A DNA stretch of 64,000 nucleotides, from NCBI GenBank assembly GCA_943787435.1, contig CALSMK010000021.1, positions 107,325 to 171,324 of the forward strand, in the 5' to 3' direction. Origin of the DNA: an uncultured Flavobacteriales bacterium. Lineage in GTDB: Bacteria > Bacteroidota > Bacteroidia > Flavobacteriales_D > Sanyastnellaceae. The notes under the pieces were generated by a model. The model saw only the letters and a program-made list of their open reading frames with translations, was not told where the DNA came from and did no database searches. The translations under genes were made by a program, and so were the position numbers. Every line of letters begins with the position of its first letter. The stretch's first letter is position 1. Positions 49,295 to 59,794 of this stretch are shown piece by piece.

Positions 49295-52200
49295 TCACGG
49301 ACAAGGTTCTCCAAACCCGGACAGGATGGTGAGGATGTCACTGACTCCGACGACTCCGTCACCGTCCAAGTCTGCAGTGCACACGCCCAAGCAACCAAAC
49401 TCGCCAAGGGCAATCAAGACGTCGTTGACCCCAATCACACCGCTGTCGTCGAAGTCTCCGGGACACTCTGGCGAGAATGTGCAGGAGCCATCATCGTCTG
49501 TGGCATTGGGGTTGTAGTTGTCGGCGTCAGCATTGGTGCAGCCCGGGATTTCGTCTGAATCACAGACCCCATCCTCGTCGGCGTCGGCCGTGCAGTCGCC
49601 TCCGCACTCGCCAAGCGCATCGTCATACAAGCAGGTCCCGTTGTCGAGGGTGGCGTCTGGATTGTAGTTGCAAGCCGCAGAGTCGGTGCACCCGGGAACA
49701 TCTGGAGCACCGCCATTGGGGCAGACATCCTGAATGGTCCAAGTCACGTCATAGGTCACAGAACCACCTGTGCTCCAACCGTTGTAAAGGAGGACGCTCC
49801 ATGTGCCTGTGCCCTGCAAATTGGCTGCGCTCAAGTCCACGGTGGCCGTGTATGTGCCGGAGGTGGAGACGTTCCATGAAGAAGGCCACACGGCCAGGTA
49901 GTTTCCAATGCTGGTGCAACCGGCGGGGCTGTCGTTGTATCCACCGAACGCGGCACAATTTCCGTTTCCGTCAGTGATGGCCATGGCCATGTCTGCAGGC
50001 CAGCTGCTGCCGGTGCCAGTGAAGACCACAGAGACTTCAATGCTCGACGCAGCAGGGTTGGCCAGGGCTTCGACCTCCAAAGCAACACTGGATTGGCCGC
50101 CTGAAAGTGTAGCGGTCTGGTTGCCCGAGATGGAACACTCGCAGCCAAACTCTGGATTGGGGGCCACACAAGATCCGTCGTTGATGGTGGCTGAAGGGTC
50201 GTAGTTGCAGGCTGTGGCATCGGTACATCCGTAACAGCTGAAGTCACAACTGCCGTCTTCGTTGTCGGCCGTGGCGTCGTAGTTGCACGCTGTGGCGTCG
50301 GTGCATCCACAGGATTCAAAGCAAGGCGGCGTGATGTTGGGCCGAAGCACGAAGAGGCCTTCTTCGATGTGGCTCACAATGACGTTGCCCGAAGCAAAGA
50401 AGGGGTAGTTGCTCCATGTCCCATTGAAATTGGCGGAGTTGCTCGATGGGTAGACGTCGAAATAAGCCACCTCTTCGAGCGTGCCTTGGTCCACGTTCTC
50501 CAAGTCCAAAATTCGCAATCCAGCTCGGTAGTTGGATTGATAGGAAAGACCTTGGTGGTTGTAGAGGTTGTGGTCAATGGCTGAAGTCGGCCCCGAATGG
50601 GTGCCAATCAAAGAGATGTTGTCGAGGTCTTGAACATCGAAGATGTAAGTCCTTGTGTTGCCCCCAGAATTTTGCTCGTCCAATTCGTCATTGACCAGCA
50701 GGTGCTTGTGGTCTTCGGTGAGCCAGCCTTGGTGGGTGTATGAAGAACCGGAATAGCCCTGAGAACTGATCAGTTGAGCGTCCCCTGCATTGGTGACGTC
50801 CACAATGGTCACGGTATTTTCATTAAAGCAAAACGCGATTTCCTTGCCGGCATATTGGGTGTCCGGTCCGATGTAATTCACGATTTGGGCATCGTGAGAA
50901 TACCCGTCTTCAGCATAGCTACCGATGAGGGTGGGCGCAAGGGGATTGCTGATGTCGATGATGTTCAAACCGCCAGAGAACGTGCTCGCTCCAATGGGGT
51001 AGGCACGCCCAGATTCTTCGTTGATGGCGATGTTGTGGGCGCTTCCAAATCCGCTGTAGTGGGCGTCATTGTCAAAGGTCACAGGAGGAGCAGTGACGTC
51101 GCGAAGGCGCGTCAAGTCAAACACTTGCATGCCGTGACCGGAAGCCTCGGAGACAATGAAAGCGTGGTCGGCATACACTTTGATGTCCCTCCAAGAGGAG
51201 TTCACCGTATGGGTGGGTAGGTTGCCCAAATACACGGGGTTGTTCGGGTCGGTGATGTCGATGAATGCCGTGCCTGATGTTCGGCCCAGCAAGGCGTATT
51301 CCTTCCCGTCAAGGGGGTCTGTCCATCCCCAGATGTCGTTCATTTCTCCTCCTCCCACTTCAGAGGTGGTCAAATGGCTCATGAAGTCCACTTGGTCGCA
51401 GGGATAGATGCCTGCAAAACCATCCACACAGGGTGTTGTGGGGACATAGCCTGGGGTGTCGCAGATGCCGTCTTGATCCACATCGGAAGTGCAATCTCCA
51501 TTGCACACACCCAGCGCATCAAGCTCACCTACGCAGTCGTCCACGTCGTCGCAAATGCCGTCCTCATCTTGGTCAGCAGAACAATTGCCATTGCATACGC
51601 CGAGGGCATCAACCGTTCCTACGCAGTCGTCATCGTCGTCACATATTCCATCGCTGTCGGCGTCAGCGGTGCAGCTTCCACCGCACACACCCGCGGCATC
51701 CAATTGGTTGCCATTGCAGTCGCAGTCACCTGCGGGGATTCCTGGGCCACCACATTCGCCGCACTCGTCGAGCTGGTTGCCATTGCAATCACAGTCTCCC
51801 GTGGGAATGTCAGAGCATCCGCAGTCATAAATGGCACCAGGACCTCCACAAACGCCACACGCATCATCCACTGCACATGAGCCGTCATCGGCGGTGGCAG
51901 AAGGGTTGTAGTTGCACGCACTGGAATCGGTGCAGCCGGCCACGTCTGTAGGGGCTGGACAAACGTCATTCAGAGTCCAGCTGGCGTCATAAGACACATT
52001 GCCAGAACTGGTGTAGCCATTGTAAAGGGTGAAGCTCCAATTGCCCGATCCAGAGAGACCTGCACTGCTCAAGTCGACCGATGCAGTGTAGGTGGAGCTG
52101 GCGCCGGATTGCCATGAACTGGGCCAAATGGCAGAGTAGCCGCCAATGCTGGTGCAGCCGCTGGGCGAACTGTTCCACCCTCCGAATGCGATGCAAGTTC

Positions 52201-53563
52201 CACTGGGGTCAGTGATGGTCATGGCCAAGTCAGCGGCATAGCTGCCTGTGCTTTCGAGTCCGTCAAATGCCAGCGTGATGTCCATGGTAGAGGGGCTGGG
52301 GTTGCCCACAGCATCCACTTCGAGGGCAACACTGGACTCGCCGCTGTTCAGGGTGGCCGTTTGGCTGCCGTCAAGGCTGCAGTCGCAACCAAAGGTGGGG
52401 TTGGGATCCACGCAATTGCCGTCGTCAATGGTGGCGCTTGCATCGTAGTTGCAAGCGGTGGCATCGGTGCAGCCGTAACAGCTGAAATCGCACGTCCCAT
52501 CGTCATTGGCGGCACCAGCGTCATAATTGCAGGCCGTGGCGTCGGTGCATCCACAGGAGACTTCACATGCCGGCGCACAGCCGTTGGAATTCAACAGGCT
52601 GGCGCGGTCACCCCCTGGCTGAAACAAAGCTTGCATCCGAACGGCTTGTCCGGCAGTAAACAGGTTCATGCAAGCGTCTTGAGAATAGTCCATGTAATTC
52701 TGGACCATGTCCACCGATCCGCAACTTTCGTGGCCAGTGGCACAATTGAAGTTGGAAGCGTCCGATTCCGGGGTGTCCGAAACACCGTCGTCCACACCGC
52801 ATCCACCATCGCCCCATATGTGGCGCAAGTCCAGCCAGTGTCCCACCTCGTGGGTTCCGGTGCGGCCAAGGTTGTAGATGCCAGCTCCCGGCCCATTGTT
52901 GCCGACATAAGGGTAGCCGCAAACCACACCATCTGTCGAAGCCGAGCCTCCAGGGAATTGGGCGTAACCCAACAGTCCGCCTCCCAAATTGCAGACCCAA
53001 AAATTCAGATAGTCTGATGCCGGCCAAGCATCCGATCCGCCTTGGGAGGTGAATTTCATGGCGTCGTTAGATCCAAAACTCGATACAGTGGTGGGCACCC
53101 GCAAAATGCCATTGGTGGGAGATCCGTCGGGGTCGAAAGAAGCGAGGCAGAACTCGATTTCGGTATCGGCCGCCTGAGACCAAGTGTCGTCGGCATCGCT
53201 GTTGAGTCTCCGAAAGTCATCGTTCAAGGTTTGCAGCTGCTCCAAAATCTCGCTGTCCGCAATGTTTTCTGTGCTGTTTGCATACAGCACGTGGAACACC
53301 ACGGGAATGGTGATCACCACACTTTGGCCAGTGGCCCTCTGTTGGGCCACGATGGGCTCCCATTGATCGCGATGGGCATCGATGCGCTCACGTGCTTCAG
53401 CGTATTTCTGCAGCCCCATCATTTCAATGTGCTTCTCGTGAGTGGCACATGTGCGATTTTGAGGAATGGCCTCTCCAATGTCTGTAGCTGACAGGCCCAG
53501 ACTTTGGGAAAACAAAGCAAAAGGAAACGCTATCATGAGCGCAAGGAGCAATCGGACGGGCAT
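49295..53563 (-). CDS. Giant secreted M43 metalloprotease + Cys/Asp repeats + LVIVD/choice-of-anchor-B domain + P-domain-like modules + dockerin-like C-terminus
   Basis: Intact 1422-aa ORF: '[21 protein letters not shown]', '[14 protein letters not shown]'; '[11 protein letters not shown]' repeats; '[40 protein letters not shown]'; ends '[56 protein letters not shown]'. Confidence 0.92.
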   Translation of the reverse strand: MPVRLLLALMIAFPFALFSQSLGLSATDIGEAIPQNRTCATHEKHIEMMGLQKYAEARERIDAHRDQWEPIVAQQRATGQSVVITIPVVFHVLYANSTENIADSEILEQLQTLNDDFRRLNSDADDTWSQAADTEIEFCLASFDPDGSPTNGILRVPTTVSSFGSNDAMKFTSQGGSDAWPASDYLNFWVCNLGGGLLGYAQFPGGSASTDGVVCGYPYVGNNGPGAGIYNLGRTGTHEVGHWLDLRHIWGDGGCGVDDGVSDTPESDASNFNCATGHESCGSVDMVQNYMDYSQDACMNLFTAGQAVRMQALFQPGGDRASLLNSNGCAPACEVSCGCTDATACNYDAGAANDDGTCDFSCYGCTDATACNYDASATIDDGNCVDPNPTFGCDCSLDGSQTATLNSGESSVALEVDAVGNPSPSTMDITLAFDGLESTGSYAADLAMTITDPSGTCIAFGGWNSSPSGCTSIGGYSAIWPSSWQSGASSTYTASVDLSSAGLSGSGNWSFTLYNGYTSSGNVSYDASWTLNDVCPAPTDVAGCTDSSACNYNPSATADDGSCAVDDACGVCGGPGAIYDCGCSDIPTGDCDCNGNQLDECGECGGPGIPAGDCDCNGNQLDAAGVCGGSCTADADSDGICDDDDDCVGTVDALGVCNGNCSADQDEDGICDDVDDCVGELDALGVCNGDCTSDVDQDGICDTPGYVPTTPCVDGFAGIYPCDQVDFMSHLTTSEVGGGEMNDIWGWTDPLDGKEYALLGRTSGTAFIDITDPNNPVYLGNLPTHTVNSSWRDIKVYADHAFIVSEASGHGMQVFDLTRLRDVTAPPVTFDNDAHYSGFGSAHNIAINEESGRAYPIGASTFSGGLNIIDISNPLAPTLIGSYAEDGYSHDAQIVNYIGPDTQYAGKEIAFCFNENTVTIVDVTNAGDAQLISSQGYSGSSYTHQGWLTEDHKHLLVNDELDEQNSGGNTRTYIFDVQDLDNISLIGTHSGPTSAIDHNLYNHQGLSYQSNYRAGLRILDLENVDQGTLEEVAYFDVYPSSNSANFNGTWSNYPFFASGNVIVSHIEEGLFVLRPNITPPCFESCGCTDATACNYDATADNEDGSCDFSCYGCTDATACNYDPSATINDGSCVAPNPEFGCECSISGNQTATLSGGQSSVALEVEALANPAASSIEVSVVFTGTGSSWPADMAMAITDGNGNCAAFGGYNDSPAGCTSIGNYLAVWPSSWNVSTSGTYTATVDLSAANLQGTGTWSVLLYNGWSTGGSVTYDVTWTIQDVCPNGGAPDVPGCTDSAACNYNPDATLDNGTCLYDDALGECGGDCTADADEDGVCDSDEIPGCTNADADNYNPNATDDDGSCTFSPECPGDFDDSGVIGVNDVLIALGEFGCLGVCTADLDGDGVVGVSDILTILSGFGEPCP

Positions 53564-53859
53564 CGCAATGGAAGGTTTACAGGAAGATAACTCAGGTTGG
53601 GATATGCCTGTTCGTATAACATCCTGTCCAGGTGTAATATACAGACAGAATTAAATATAAGTAGCATCAAAAACCCTTCGATGACAGGAATCATCATTTT
53701 TTGACCCCCGAAGACGCTTGGCTTGCAGGAAATGGGCGCCAACATGTCGAGAATCCCGCCGGATTTATTTTTGAGGAAATGCCATGGACAGGTTGGACAA
53801 TCAACCTGCTGACATTCAACCTGGCTCTGTCTCTGAATGTCCAACGTACATTACATCCA

Positions 53860-56199
53860 ATGAGGAGGGCAATTTCGTTTTTTATGTTGGGGCTGTCAAT
53901 GGCGGCCACAGCTCAGTTCAATGTGGAGCCTTATTTGCAAGATGCGGAACCGACCTCGGTCCGAGTCATGTGGGAAAGCTCGAGTGAGGGCGAAGCGATT
54001 TTGCAATGGGGAGTCGATGAGAATCTGGGCAATGTGCTGCCTTCACAAGGCACGCCTTCCAATGGAGGGGCCATGCACGATGTTTTGATCGAGGGGCTCA
54101 CTTCAGGAACACCTTATTACTATCAGGTGACCAGTGGCAATGTCTCTACTTCGGCGCTGCGGTTGCGCACACCAACTCTCCACACAGCCGAGGCCAGTTT
54201 TTCATTTGTCGCCATGAGTGACATGCAAAAAAGCAACGCCAACCCGGGCATTTTCGATGAGGTCATTCACCAAGGGGTGCTCGATTATTTCGGAGGGGAA
54301 GTGTCCGATGAGATCGCCCTGGTCTTGATTCCAGGAGACCTCGTGGACAACGGCAACAGTTACAATGAATGGTCCAACGACTTTTTTACCCCATCCCATG
54401 ATCTGTTTGGCCATGTGCCTGTCTATCCGGTCTTGGGCAACCACGAGGTGAATTCATCGTATTACTTCCAGTATTTCCATTTGCCAGAAAATGGAACGGA
54501 TGGATACGACGAACACTGGTGGTACAAGGATTATGGCAACGTTCGATTCTTGGGTTTGAATTCCAACGCGCCCTACAATGGGGATGATCAATTGGGGTGG
54601 TTGCAAGGCGTTCTGGATGCCACGTGTGACATGGAGCACATTGACTTTGTATTTGCCCAAGTCCACCATCCCCACAAGTCCGAATTGTGGACCCCAGGCG
54701 AAAGCGATTTTACTGGCGAGGTCGTGGCCCAATTGGAGTCGTTCACAGAAGATTGTGGCAAGCCGAGCATTCACTTTTTTGGACACACCCACGGGTATTC
54801 AAGGGGGCAGTCGCAAGACCACAAACACCTGTGGATCAATGTGGCGACGGCAGGCGGTGCCATTGACTATTGGGGCGAATGGCCGCAGTTCGATTACGAT
54901 GAATTCGAAATCACCACAGACGATTGGGGCTTTGTGTCGGTGGACGTGGTGGCGGGAGATGACCCGCAGTTCACTGTGAAGAGGCTGAGCCGAGGTGACG
55001 GCAACACGGACCTCGACAACGTGGTCACCGACAGTTTGGTGATCACCAAGGCCGATGTGCTGGTGCAGCCGCCGATTGCCGTGTCGCCGCTCGGCAGCAC
55101 CCATGCTCCGGAATGCGTGGTGCTGGCCACCGAGCCCTTCGCAGGAGGAGCGCCAGATTCCGAACATGGCGAAAGCCAATGGCAAGTGGCCAGCGACATC
55201 AACGGCTTTGACGACCCCGTTGCCCATGTTTGGGAACGGCACCGCAACATTTACTTCAACGAAGACACGCAAGCGGGTGAGGTGCTGAACACCGAAGCCA
55301 TGCCCAGTTTGCCGCAAAACAGTGAGTTGTGGTGGAGGGTGCGCTTCAGGGACCGCAATTTGAACTGGAGCCCATGGACGGCACCGGTTCCGTTTTACAC
55401 TTCGGCCTCCTTGCTGGGCGAGAATCTGCTCGAGAATCCAGGGGCAGAAGACAACATGAATGGCTGGGTGGTGACCCAAGGGGTGGCCGAATCCCTGACC
55501 GCAGGAGAGTGTCAGGGGGTGAACCCCTATGAGGGTGAACGGTATTTTGCAGTGGGGGGACTGTGCACCGAGAGCGCCTTGGGCAGAATGCACCAAGATG
55601 TAGATGTGACCGCTTGGGCAGACTCCATCGACGCAGGCGTTCAAAGTGTTTCGGCTGCTGGAAGGCTGAGCGATTGGAGCGGGGCGGACATCCCCGCCAT
55701 GCGCCTCGTCTTTTTGGATGAAGCGCAGAGTCCAATGGGGGAAACCGATTGGATCGAGATGCCAACAGTCACTTGGACATTGGTGGAGTTGGAGTCACTG
55801 TTGCCTGCCATGACCCGATGGGTTCGCATGGAATTGCAGGGTACCCTGGTTGCAGGAACCGACAATGACAGCTATTTCGATGCGCTGTCACTGCGAATGG
55901 GAGCGGCCTTTGATTGTTCAGGATTGCCATTGGACAGCCCCGGACCGGTGGTTCAAAGCACGTTGGTGATTTACCCCAATCCTGGCGCCCTGATCTCTGT
56001 AGAATGGCCCAATGAATCCGGACAGTTGTTGGATCTCCGCGTGGTGGACGCTCAGGGAAGAAAGGTTCGGGTAGATGCCCGCGCTTCGGAGAAAGGATTC
56101 TCCATCCAAGGCGAAGGACTGGCCCCTGGCCAGTATCACCTGATTGGCATGGATGGCCAGGGTCGGATGGCCAAAGGAACTTGGCTCATCGAGGAGTGA
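53860..56199 (+). CDS. Purple acid phosphatase-like metallophosphoesterase with T9SS type A C-terminal domain
   Basis: 'EPYLQDAEPTSVRVMWESSSEGEAILQWG', 'IPGDLVDNG', 'VLGNHEVNSSYY', 'FAQVHHPHKSE', 'IHFFGHTHGYSRGQ'; C-term 'VIYPNPGALISVEWPNESGQLLDLRVVDAQGRKV'. Confidence 0.9.
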   Translation: MRRAISFFMLGLSMAATAQFNVEPYLQDAEPTSVRVMWESSSEGEAILQWGVDENLGNVLPSQGTPSNGGAMHDVLIEGLTSGTPYYYQVTSGNVSTSALRLRTPTLHTAEASFSFVAMSDMQKSNANPGIFDEVIHQGVLDYFGGEVSDEIALVLIPGDLVDNGNSYNEWSNDFFTPSHDLFGHVPVYPVLGNHEVNSSYYFQYFHLPENGTDGYDEHWWYKDYGNVRFLGLNSNAPYNGDDQLGWLQGVLDATCDMEHIDFVFAQVHHPHKSELWTPGESDFTGEVVAQLESFTEDCGKPSIHFFGHTHGYSRGQSQDHKHLWINVATAGGAIDYWGEWPQFDYDEFEITTDDWGFVSVDVVAGDDPQFTVKRLSRGDGNTDLDNVVTDSLVITKADVLVQPPIAVSPLGSTHAPECVVLATEPFAGGAPDSEHGESQWQVASDINGFDDPVAHVWERHRNIYFNEDTQAGEVLNTEAMPSLPQNSELWWRVRFRDRNLNWSPWTAPVPFYTSASLLGENLLENPGAEDNMNGWVVTQGVAESLTAGECQGVNPYEGERYFAVGGLCTESALGRMHQDVDVTAWADSIDAGVQSVSAAGRLSDWSGADIPAMRLVFLDEAQSPMGETDWIEMPTVTWTLVELESLLPAMTRWVRMELQGTLVAGTDNDSYFDALSLRMGAAFDCSGLPLDSPGPVVQSTLVIYPNPGALISVEWPNESGQLLDLRVVDAQGRKVRVDARASEKGFSIQGEGLAPGQYHLIGMDGQGRMAKGTWLIEE

Positions 56200-56245
56200 T
56201 CGGGGGTAATCGAGTGGGCGAGGTGCTGTCGGGGAATGAGCGCGT

Positions 56246-57262
56246 TTACTCTCGCTCTCCCTTTTGGGTGTTGGGAGAGGTGCTCTGTGTGCCGTAAGGC
56301 ATGGTGAAGAGGAGGTCGCCATTGGCGTCGACCAAACGCAGAAACAGCAATCCAGAGGTGGGCAATGTCCACGTGGTCCATGGACCGGACAAGGTGACCA
56401 CATCCACCTGTGCACCGCGTTCATTAAAGGCGATGAGTTCTGCCGGGGTGGGACCACTCCATTTAAGCAGGGCCGTGTTGTCGACCTGTCGGGTGATCAG
56501 AAGTGGCGCCTCTTCTTTGGGATTCAGAACTTGGCTGCTTGCATTCCAGTTGTCGAACGCTTCTTGCAAGACATCGATGGGCTCCACACCGAAAGGCGTA
56601 AGGGAGATCACCAAGTCCAGTGACAGGTTGTTGGGGTTGTCGCCCGGGTTGGCCACCCTCAAAAAGGCACTTCGGCTGCTCACGCCTTCGTCCAGACAAC
56701 GGGTGTCGGCTCCAGCGACATTGGCCCCCTGCATGGCCGCCATGAGCTTTTCGGCCAATGTGCCTTCGGTGGAAAGAAAGCCATCTTCCATTTGGGTCAG
56801 GATGTCTTCACCCAAAAGGATGTTGCCTTGGATGGCATAATTCTCGCCCACAATGTGGCCCCTCCAATCCATGCAGTTGTCCCCCGTGAAGGCCGCAGCC
56901 CTTGCTTGTCCGCTCACCAAGTCCGCCATGCCATATTGCCTTACGGCGGGGTTGTTTTCGGCATCGTTCTCCTGAAGCCAGTCCATCAAATCCTCAGGGG
57001 ACAAGGCAAAATTGGTCACCTGGAAGTTGGCTGCATTTTGATTGGCGGGGATCCAATAGCTCTGGGTGTGAATGGCCCCCACATCCGGAATCACATCGCT
57101 GATGATCACAGCACCACCTTCGATTTGGTTGTCGTCCAAACAGGTGGCTCCAGCGCTGCCTACTTGTCCCGTTGCCATGTCTACAGCGACGATGCTGAAG
57201 GTGTCTTGGGCCAATGCAGCCGCGTTCCACAGGCAAAAAACAGAAAGAATCAGGAGCTTCAT
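56246..57262 (-). CDS. DUF1028 domain-containing secreted protein
   Basis: 'DTFSIVAVDMATGQVGSAGATCLDDNQIEGGAVIISDVIPDVGAIHTQSYW', 'RQYGMADL..GQARAAAFTGDNCMDWRGHIVGENYAIQGNILLGEDILTQMEDGF'; weak type A-like end. Confidence 0.88.
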   Translation of the reverse strand: MKLLILSVFCLWNAAALAQDTFSIVAVDMATGQVGSAGATCLDDNQIEGGAVIISDVIPDVGAIHTQSYWIPANQNAANFQVTNFALSPEDLMDWLQENDAENNPAVRQYGMADLVSGQARAAAFTGDNCMDWRGHIVGENYAIQGNILLGEDILTQMEDGFLSTEGTLAEKLMAAMQGANVAGADTRCLDEGVSSRSAFLRVANPGDNPNNLSLDLVISLTPFGVEPIDVLQEAFDNWNASSQVLNPKEEAPLLITRQVDNTALLKWSGPTPAELIAFNERGAQVDVVTLSGPWTTWTLPTSGLLFLRLVDANGDLLFTMPYGTQSTSPNTQKGERE

Positions 57263-57416
57263 GCCCACAAGTTAAAGGCAAGGGCGCTGTGTCAGTTCGG
57301 TCGCTTCTCAGGGGCGTTCGGCTTGAATCGCCCCGCTTCGACATCCTTTTTAGCTGTGGAATTGGGAAGGAGAATCTCCTTGTCATGAGGGTTTCCCGCA
57401 TATCTCTTGCCCTTCC

Positions 57417-59159
57417 ATGGTGCAAGCCGGAACAAAAAGCGGACCTTCGCGCTCAATTCCACGATTGGTGCAGACCTTTTCTACCCTCGGGCTTTCAGCC
57501 CCCATTCTCGAAGCGATTGGTAAACTCGGCTTCGAAACCCCCACGGAAATTCAAGAGCAGGCCATTCCACGCCTGCTTGAGGGAGACCGTGATTTCATCG
57601 GTCTCGCTCAAACCGGAACGGGCAAGACGGCGGCGTTTGGTCTTCCCTTGTTGGAGCACTTGGATGCCAGTCAAGACCATGTCCAGGCTTTGATTCTGGC
57701 CCCAACCCGAGAGTTGGGACAGCAGATTGCAGAGCAGATTTCGCTCTTTGCAGGCCGCATGAAAGGAATCCGCACCGTCGCCGTTTACGGAGGTGCCAAC
57801 ATTGTGACGCAAATCAACCAGCTCAAGCGTCCCTGTCAGGTTGTGATTGCCACCCCTGGTCGTTTGATAGACTTGGCCAAGCGCAAAGCGGTCAAACTGG
57901 ATCGGGTAAAGTTTTTGGTGCTCGACGAGGCCGATGAGATGCTCAACATGGGCTTCAAAGAGGAGTTGGACACCATCCTGAGTTTTACGCCAGACGAAAA
58001 GAAGACTTGGTTGTTTTCCGCCACCATGCCGAAGGAGATTCGTCGGATGGTCAAGGATTACATGGAGGACCCTTTCGAGGTCCGCATCGATCCAAAGACC
58101 ACGGTCAACACCAATATTGAGCACCAGTATTGCATGGTCCGGCACACCGACAAGGCCGAGGCCTTGACCCGTTTCATGGACCTGGATCCAGAGCTTTACG
58201 GTGTGGTGTTTTGCAGAACCAAGAGGGACACCCAAAATTTGGCTGAAGGGTTGATCAAACAGGGCTACCGGGCAGATGCCATCCACGGTGATTTGTCTCA
58301 GCATCAGCGCGATCGGGTCATGATGCGCTTCAAGCGCCGTGAGCTGCAGGTGCTCATTGCAACAGACGTGGCGGCCAGGGGCATTGATGTGAACGACCTC
58401 ACGCACGTGTTCCATTTTTCCTTGCCCAATGACCAAGCCTACTACACCCACCGTTCGGGTCGTACGGCGAGGGCCGGCAAAAAGGGCGTCTCCATGGCGT
58501 TCATCAGCCGGAAAGAGAAAGGCAAGGTGAATCAGTTGTCACGTGGCCTGGGCGTAGATTTTGCCGCAGTCGACGTGCCCCGCGCAGATCAAATTGTGGA
58601 GGAGCGCTTGAGAAGCTGGGCCAGAGGTTTGGTGGAGCAAAAAGACGGGAACAAAGCTCCAGAAGGCCTTCTCGAAGAGGTGGACTTGCTGCTTTCTCCG
58701 CTTTCCAAGGAGGACATCATTGCTCGCTTGTTGGCCCGTGAGTTGAAACGGTTGAACCTCAGCAATCGCCAAGATTTGAATGAGAAAGGCGGCGGCAGGG
58801 ACGATTCTGAGTATCGTCCCAAAAAGGACTTCAAAAAAGGCGGCTACAAGAAAGGCGGCTACAAGAAGGACTTTAAAAAGGGTGGCCATCAGAAAGGGGG
58901 TTACAAGAAGAACTTCAACAAAAGCGGTCCCAAGAAGGACGGGTTTGACACCGGATTCAATGACGGTGGTTTTGGCCATGGTGGAACCCGGGCCGATGAC
59001 TTCAGGCCCAGCAAAGGCGGATTCAAGAAGTCCGGGTCTGAGGGCGGCTACAAGAAAGGCGGCAGCGGTGAAGGCGGCTACAAAAAGGGCGGCTACAAGA
59101 AAGGCGGGGGAAAGTCCGGTGGCGGCAGTTACGGCAAGCCCGGGAAGGGCAAGTACTGA
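57417..59159 (+). CDS. DEAD/DEAH box ATP-dependent RNA helicase with long KGG/KKGGY-rich tail
   Basis: 'GLAQTGTGKTAAFGLPLLEHL', 'APTRELGQQIAEQ', 'LVLDEADEMLNMGF', 'SATMP', 'ATDVAARGIDVNDLTHVFHFSLPNDQAYYTHRSGRTARAGKKG'; tail 'KKGGYKKGGYKKDFKKGGHQKGGY...GKPGKGKY*'. Confidence 0.93.
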   Translation: MVQAGTKSGPSRSIPRLVQTFSTLGLSAPILEAIGKLGFETPTEIQEQAIPRLLEGDRDFIGLAQTGTGKTAAFGLPLLEHLDASQDHVQALILAPTRELGQQIAEQISLFAGRMKGIRTVAVYGGANIVTQINQLKRPCQVVIATPGRLIDLAKRKAVKLDRVKFLVLDEADEMLNMGFKEELDTILSFTPDEKKTWLFSATMPKEIRRMVKDYMEDPFEVRIDPKTTVNTNIEHQYCMVRHTDKAEALTRFMDLDPELYGVVFCRTKRDTQNLAEGLIKQGYRADAIHGDLSQHQRDRVMMRFKRRELQVLIATDVAARGIDVNDLTHVFHFSLPNDQAYYTHRSGRTARAGKKGVSMAFISRKEKGKVNQLSRGLGVDFAAVDVPRADQIVEERLRSWARGLVEQKDGNKAPEGLLEEVDLLLSPLSKEDIIARLLARELKRLNLSNRQDLNEKGGGRDDSEYRPKKDFKKGGYKKGGYKKDFKKGGHQKGGYKKNFNKSGPKKDGFDTGFNDGGFGHGGTRADDFRPSKGGFKKSGSEGGYKKGGSGEGGYKKGGYKKGGGKSGGGSYGKPGKGKY

Positions 59160-59398
59160 TTGAATGCGGGCCCCTTGGGCTTGGTTTTGGACCAGAACAA
59201 AGCCCATAATGTGTAACCTAACGAACCGGATCGCCGTACAGGGGGTGTCCCTCAGGGTGCTCCATATGGAAGTTCAAGGGGGCGTCAAGTGCGGCCAAAG
59301 CCTCCGCATCCACCTCGGAAACAGGTGGCATTGATGACCGAGGGTAACCTCAAAAAGACGGACAGCCATGCGCGCAGTCCACTTCATTTCTGACCACA

Positions 59399-59794
59399 GT
59401 GGTGGTCGTGTTTTCCTCCTGCACAACAGAACCCATTGAGGTGGCCTCGGCCACGGTTGAAGAGCTGGGCTTTGAATGGCGAGTTCCGTACGCCATGACC
59501 TTGAATTCCAACGACCATCCTGAAGCATGGACTGGTTCCGCCGTTTGGATTGATCGAGGCACACTCATGCTCACCTTCAACGATGCCAATGCCATGGAGC
59601 CATCCGAGGTGAGTTTGGTGGCCACTGAAATGTTGTCTTACAACTACAATGAAGTCGATCGCTCCGTTCGTTTGTTTTTGGAACAAGGCAATGTGACGCT
59701 GCTTTGGAATGCGATGGACCAACGCTTTGAAGGCGATGTCTTCCATCAAGACCTGCTGAGGATTTCCAGGACAGAGGAAGTACAGCAGAATTGA
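59399..59794 (+). CDS. Hypothetical small lipoprotein
   Basis: 131-aa ORF with lipobox-like 'VVVFSSCTTEP'. Confidence 0.5.
   Translation: MVVVFSSCTTEPIEVASATVEELGFEWRVPYAMTLNSNDHPEAWTGSAVWIDRGTLMLTFNDANAMEPSEVSLVATEMLSYNYNEVDRSVRLFLEQGNVTLLWNAMDQRFEGDVFHQDLLRISRTEEVQQN

Noticed and set aside
9791-53563. Cellulosome-type system based on dockerin-like repeats
   Set aside because: No cohesin domain, scaffoldin or glycoside hydrolase was recognised in the window, so a classical cellulosome call is not supported; only the C-terminal module is reported.
59218-59335. Possible short minus ORF ending '...NFHMEHPEGHPLYGDPVR*'
   Set aside because: About 37 aa, no start context or homologue recognised; cannot be supported without a database search.
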